32,495 nucleotides of DNA from assembly GCF_022780145.1 (NCBI RefSeq), contig NZ_JALEXO010000119.1, positions 1-32,495 on the forward strand, in the 5' to 3' direction. The stretch is from Intestinibacter sp. GTDB lineage: Bacteria > Bacillota > Clostridia > Peptostreptococcales > Peptostreptococcaceae. The notes beneath the pieces were generated by a model. It made no database searches, was not told the DNA's origin, and worked only from the letters and a program-made list of their open reading frames with translations. Positions 30,948-32,495 of this stretch are shown in pieces. The first letter of the stretch is position 1. Each line of letters begins with the position of its first letter. The translations under genes and the position numbers were made by a program.

Positions 30948-32009
30948 TTATCCTATTATTCTTCTAGCAGTTACATATCCTTTTACATAGTAAGAAGAAT
31001 ATAAATTTTCGTATCTTACAGTTTTTCCTGGGCTTGGAGCATGGATAAATTGTCCATTTCCAACGTACATACCTACATGGTGTATACGGTTTGTCCCACT
31101 GTTAAAGAATACTAAATCTCCTGGTTTTAAATTGCTTTTGCTGACATATCTTCCGTTTGATGCTTGTGCTGCTGAAGATCTATTTAAATATATTCCAGCT
31201 GCATTTTTATAGCAATAATATGTAAGACCTGAACAGTCAAAAGAGTTTGGTCCAGCTGCTCCATAAACATATGGTTTACCAACTTGTCTTTTTACCATGT
31301 TTACAACAGCTTGTGTTTTTGAGCTGACATTTGATGAACCACCGCCATAGTTTCCATCAGATGTTGAGCTTCCACTCTTTAAGTCAGCTGATGTTCCTGA
31401 AGTTATTTTTAAATAATCTCCACAAACATATCCTGTTGTTCCATTTTTTAATTTAACTTTATACCAGCCATTGCTGTATTGTTTTTGTATTCCAACTACG
31501 TATCCTTTGTAGATATTTCTCTTTACGCTGTAAGAAGTAGATGGGCCTGTTCTCACACGTAATGTGCTTGTAGTAACTCTACCAACTTTTTTAATTGTTG
31601 AGTAGCTTTTTACTACATAAGCTCCACCTTTATTAGAACTATTATCTGTTGAAGTTTTTCCAGATACTTTTAAATAATCTGGACTTACATATCCAACTTT
31701 TCCTGATGATGTTTTTATTTTGTACCATCCATTGCTAGCAGTACTTGTAACTGTAACCTTTTGTCCTTCTGTTAAACTACCTATTACATCATAAGATGTT
31801 CCAGGTCCTTTTCTTATATTTAATACATAAGCTGTTACAGTTCCTGTTTTTGTTGATGTTTGAGTTTTATATGTTGAAGTTGTTCCTGTATTTTCTGTTT
31901 TAGCTGCATCAACTGTTGCTGTTTGTGCCCCAAGTGATACTGAAGTTGCAACCATTCCTAAAGCTAAGGCTTTAGATAGTGTCGATTTTGTTTTCTTTTC
32001 AGTAAACAT
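30948..32009 (-). CDS. Secreted peptidoglycan hydrolase: two SH3 domains and NlpC/P60
   Basis: 353 residues from the ATG at 32007-32009; a GTG 15 bp upstream overlaps its own GGGGG site and is less likely. It has a Sec signal peptide (cleavage near VDAA). Two bacterial SH3 domains follow (about 55-115 and 143-203, each with LNIRKGPGTSY or LRVRTGPSTSY and GWYK), then a Gly/Ser linker and an NlpC/P60 domain with Cys259 (SFDCSGLTYYCY), His311 (IHHVGMY) and His323. The enzyme should cut stem peptides, D-Glu to diamino acid bond. SH3 domains direct it to the wall. Confidence 0.93.
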   Translation of the reverse strand: MFTEKKTKSTLSKALALGMVATSVSLGAQTATVDAAKTENTGTTSTYKTQTSTKTGTVTAYVLNIRKGPGTSYDVIGSLTEGQKVTVTSTASNGWYKIKTSSGKVGYVSPDYLKVSGKTSTDNSSNKGGAYVVKSYSTIKKVGRVTTSTLRVRTGPSTSYSVKRNIYKGYVVGIQKQYSNGWYKVKLKNGTTGYVCGDYLKITSGTSADLKSGSSTSDGNYGGGSSNVSSKTQAVVNMVKRQVGKPYVYGAAGPNSFDCSGLTYYCYKNAAGIYLNRSSAAQASNGRYVSKSNLKPGDLVFFNSGTNRIHHVGMYVGNGQFIHAPSPGKTVRYENLYSSYYVKGYVTARRIIG

Positions 32010-32154
32010 ATGTTTGACACTCACCCCCTAATTATTATTAATTTTATATTTTTTATTTTAACATATTTTTGATTAAATTTCCACAAAATGGGGTATGTGA
32101 GGTCATTGTATACACTTTTTAAAACAAAAAAATTTTATAATATATGTTTTTTTA

Positions 32155-32170
32155 ACTTTAAATTTAAAGT
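32155..32170. other. 16-bp perfect palindrome in the gap 32010-32280
   Basis: ACTTTAAATTTAAAGT is a perfect palindrome within about 270 bases of very AT-rich sequence between the NlpC/P60 gene and the MurJ-like gene. It could be an operator, but chance palindromes are common at this base composition. No clear promoter was found in this gap. Confidence 0.3.
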
Positions 32171-32280
32171 AGAAAAACATTTTCATTCGATTTTTAACCT
32201 ATTTTTTATGGTAATACATTTATTTTTTAATAAATTTACATATTTACAGTTTTTTTGGGGTTTTTGACCTTTTTTAATAT

Positions 32281-32495
32281 TTATCGTTGTTTTACAAACA
32301 AATTTTTAACTGTTCCCTCTAATAATTTCATTTCTTCTATTTTTAACATTTTTATAAAAACTATGTATATAAATGCTCCTAACAAAATACTTGTTGCTAA
32401 GGATATAAGTTCTCCTATAAAATCCATTCCTAAAATTGCTGTTAAACTATTATAAGCAAAAATTACACCTATAGACATAGCTATCGAAGCTACCG
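32281..32495 (-). CDS. MurJ/SpoVB-like lipid II flippase (C-terminal end only)
   Basis: An open frame continues past the right edge (VASIA precedes the internal Met at 32478) and stops at 32281-32283. About 71 residues are visible: two hydrophobic helices (SIAMSIGVIFAYNSL, ISLATSILLGAFIYIVFIKML) and a short tail IEEMKLLEGTVKNLF. This is the usual end of MATE-fold polysaccharide/lipid II flippases of the MurJ/SpoVB group. In C. difficile a murJ/mviN gene also lies near the S-layer region close to camA, which fits. The rest is outside the window, so a sugar-lipid flippase cannot be excluded. Confidence 0.6.
   Translation of the reverse strand, partial: VASIAMSIGVIFAYNSLTAILGMDFIGELISLATSILLGAFIYIVFIKMLKIEEMKLLEGTVKNLFVKQR

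Noticed and set aside
32155..32170. 16-bp palindrome as a firm operator
   Set aside because: In such AT-rich sequence a palindrome made mainly of A and T is expected by chance, and no second copy was found nearby.

Overview
The window looks like a chromosomal segment of a low-GC anaerobic Firmicute of the family Peptostreptococcaceae. The evidence is the strong A+T bias, AGGAGG-type ribosome binding sites, U-tract hairpin terminators, and above all an ortholog of CamA, the orphan adenine methyltransferase known from Clostridioides difficile. CamA here sits next to a patatin-like phospholipase, ptsH and ptsI, an order I recall from C. difficile. Almost everything is on the minus strand. No rRNA, tRNA or CRISPR array was seen.

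Layout. 1-404: 5' part of a very acidic unknown protein, behind a consensus promoter (TTGACA-N17-TATAAT) with a LexA box just downstream. 635-739: remnant of a DUF2695-like gene. 744-2910: three-gene unit (membrane protein, XRE regulator, lipoprotein) preceded by three copies of a 19-bp palindrome. 2990-9392: seven-gene 5-oxoproline operon (pxpB, pxpC, accB, accC, ycsI-like, pxpA, NRAMP-like transporter) with a good promoter at 9453-9481. 9582-11861: divergent nitrilase-superfamily gene whose last eight codons are cut off by a complete 1461-bp IS3-family element; removing the element and one ACT target duplication restores the reading frame. 11907-13996: cytidylate kinase-like protein, small unknown protein, HAD phosphatase, DUF1648 membrane protein. 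14118-17169: nitroreductase, siroheme sulfite/nitrite reductase and a divergent LysR regulator. 17471-22138: capB-capC-capA-capD, a poly-gamma-glutamate capsule operon in the Bacillus anthracis order. 22548-25934: ptsI, ptsH, patatin-like phospholipase. 25989-32495: camA, a YbjN-like protein, a membrane-anchored amidase with altered catalytic residues, an Amidase_6 protein, a DUF3298-like protein, a secreted SH3-NlpC/P60 hydrolase and the 3' end of a MurJ/SpoVB-like flippase.

How the parts may work together. The cap operon should make poly-gamma-glutamate, export it and anchor it to the wall. The pxp operon should return 5-oxoproline, a cyclisation product of glutamate and glutamine, to glutamate. 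The pxp operon also carries a biotin carboxylase and a biotin carrier, so with PxpB and PxpC it has all the parts of a urea-carboxylase-like enzyme, and its NRAMP-fold transporter lacks the family's metal ligands. These two points, the CamA ortholog, the SOS-controlled acidic gene, the triple-operator unit and the amidase lacking catalytic residues are the parts most worth a second look.
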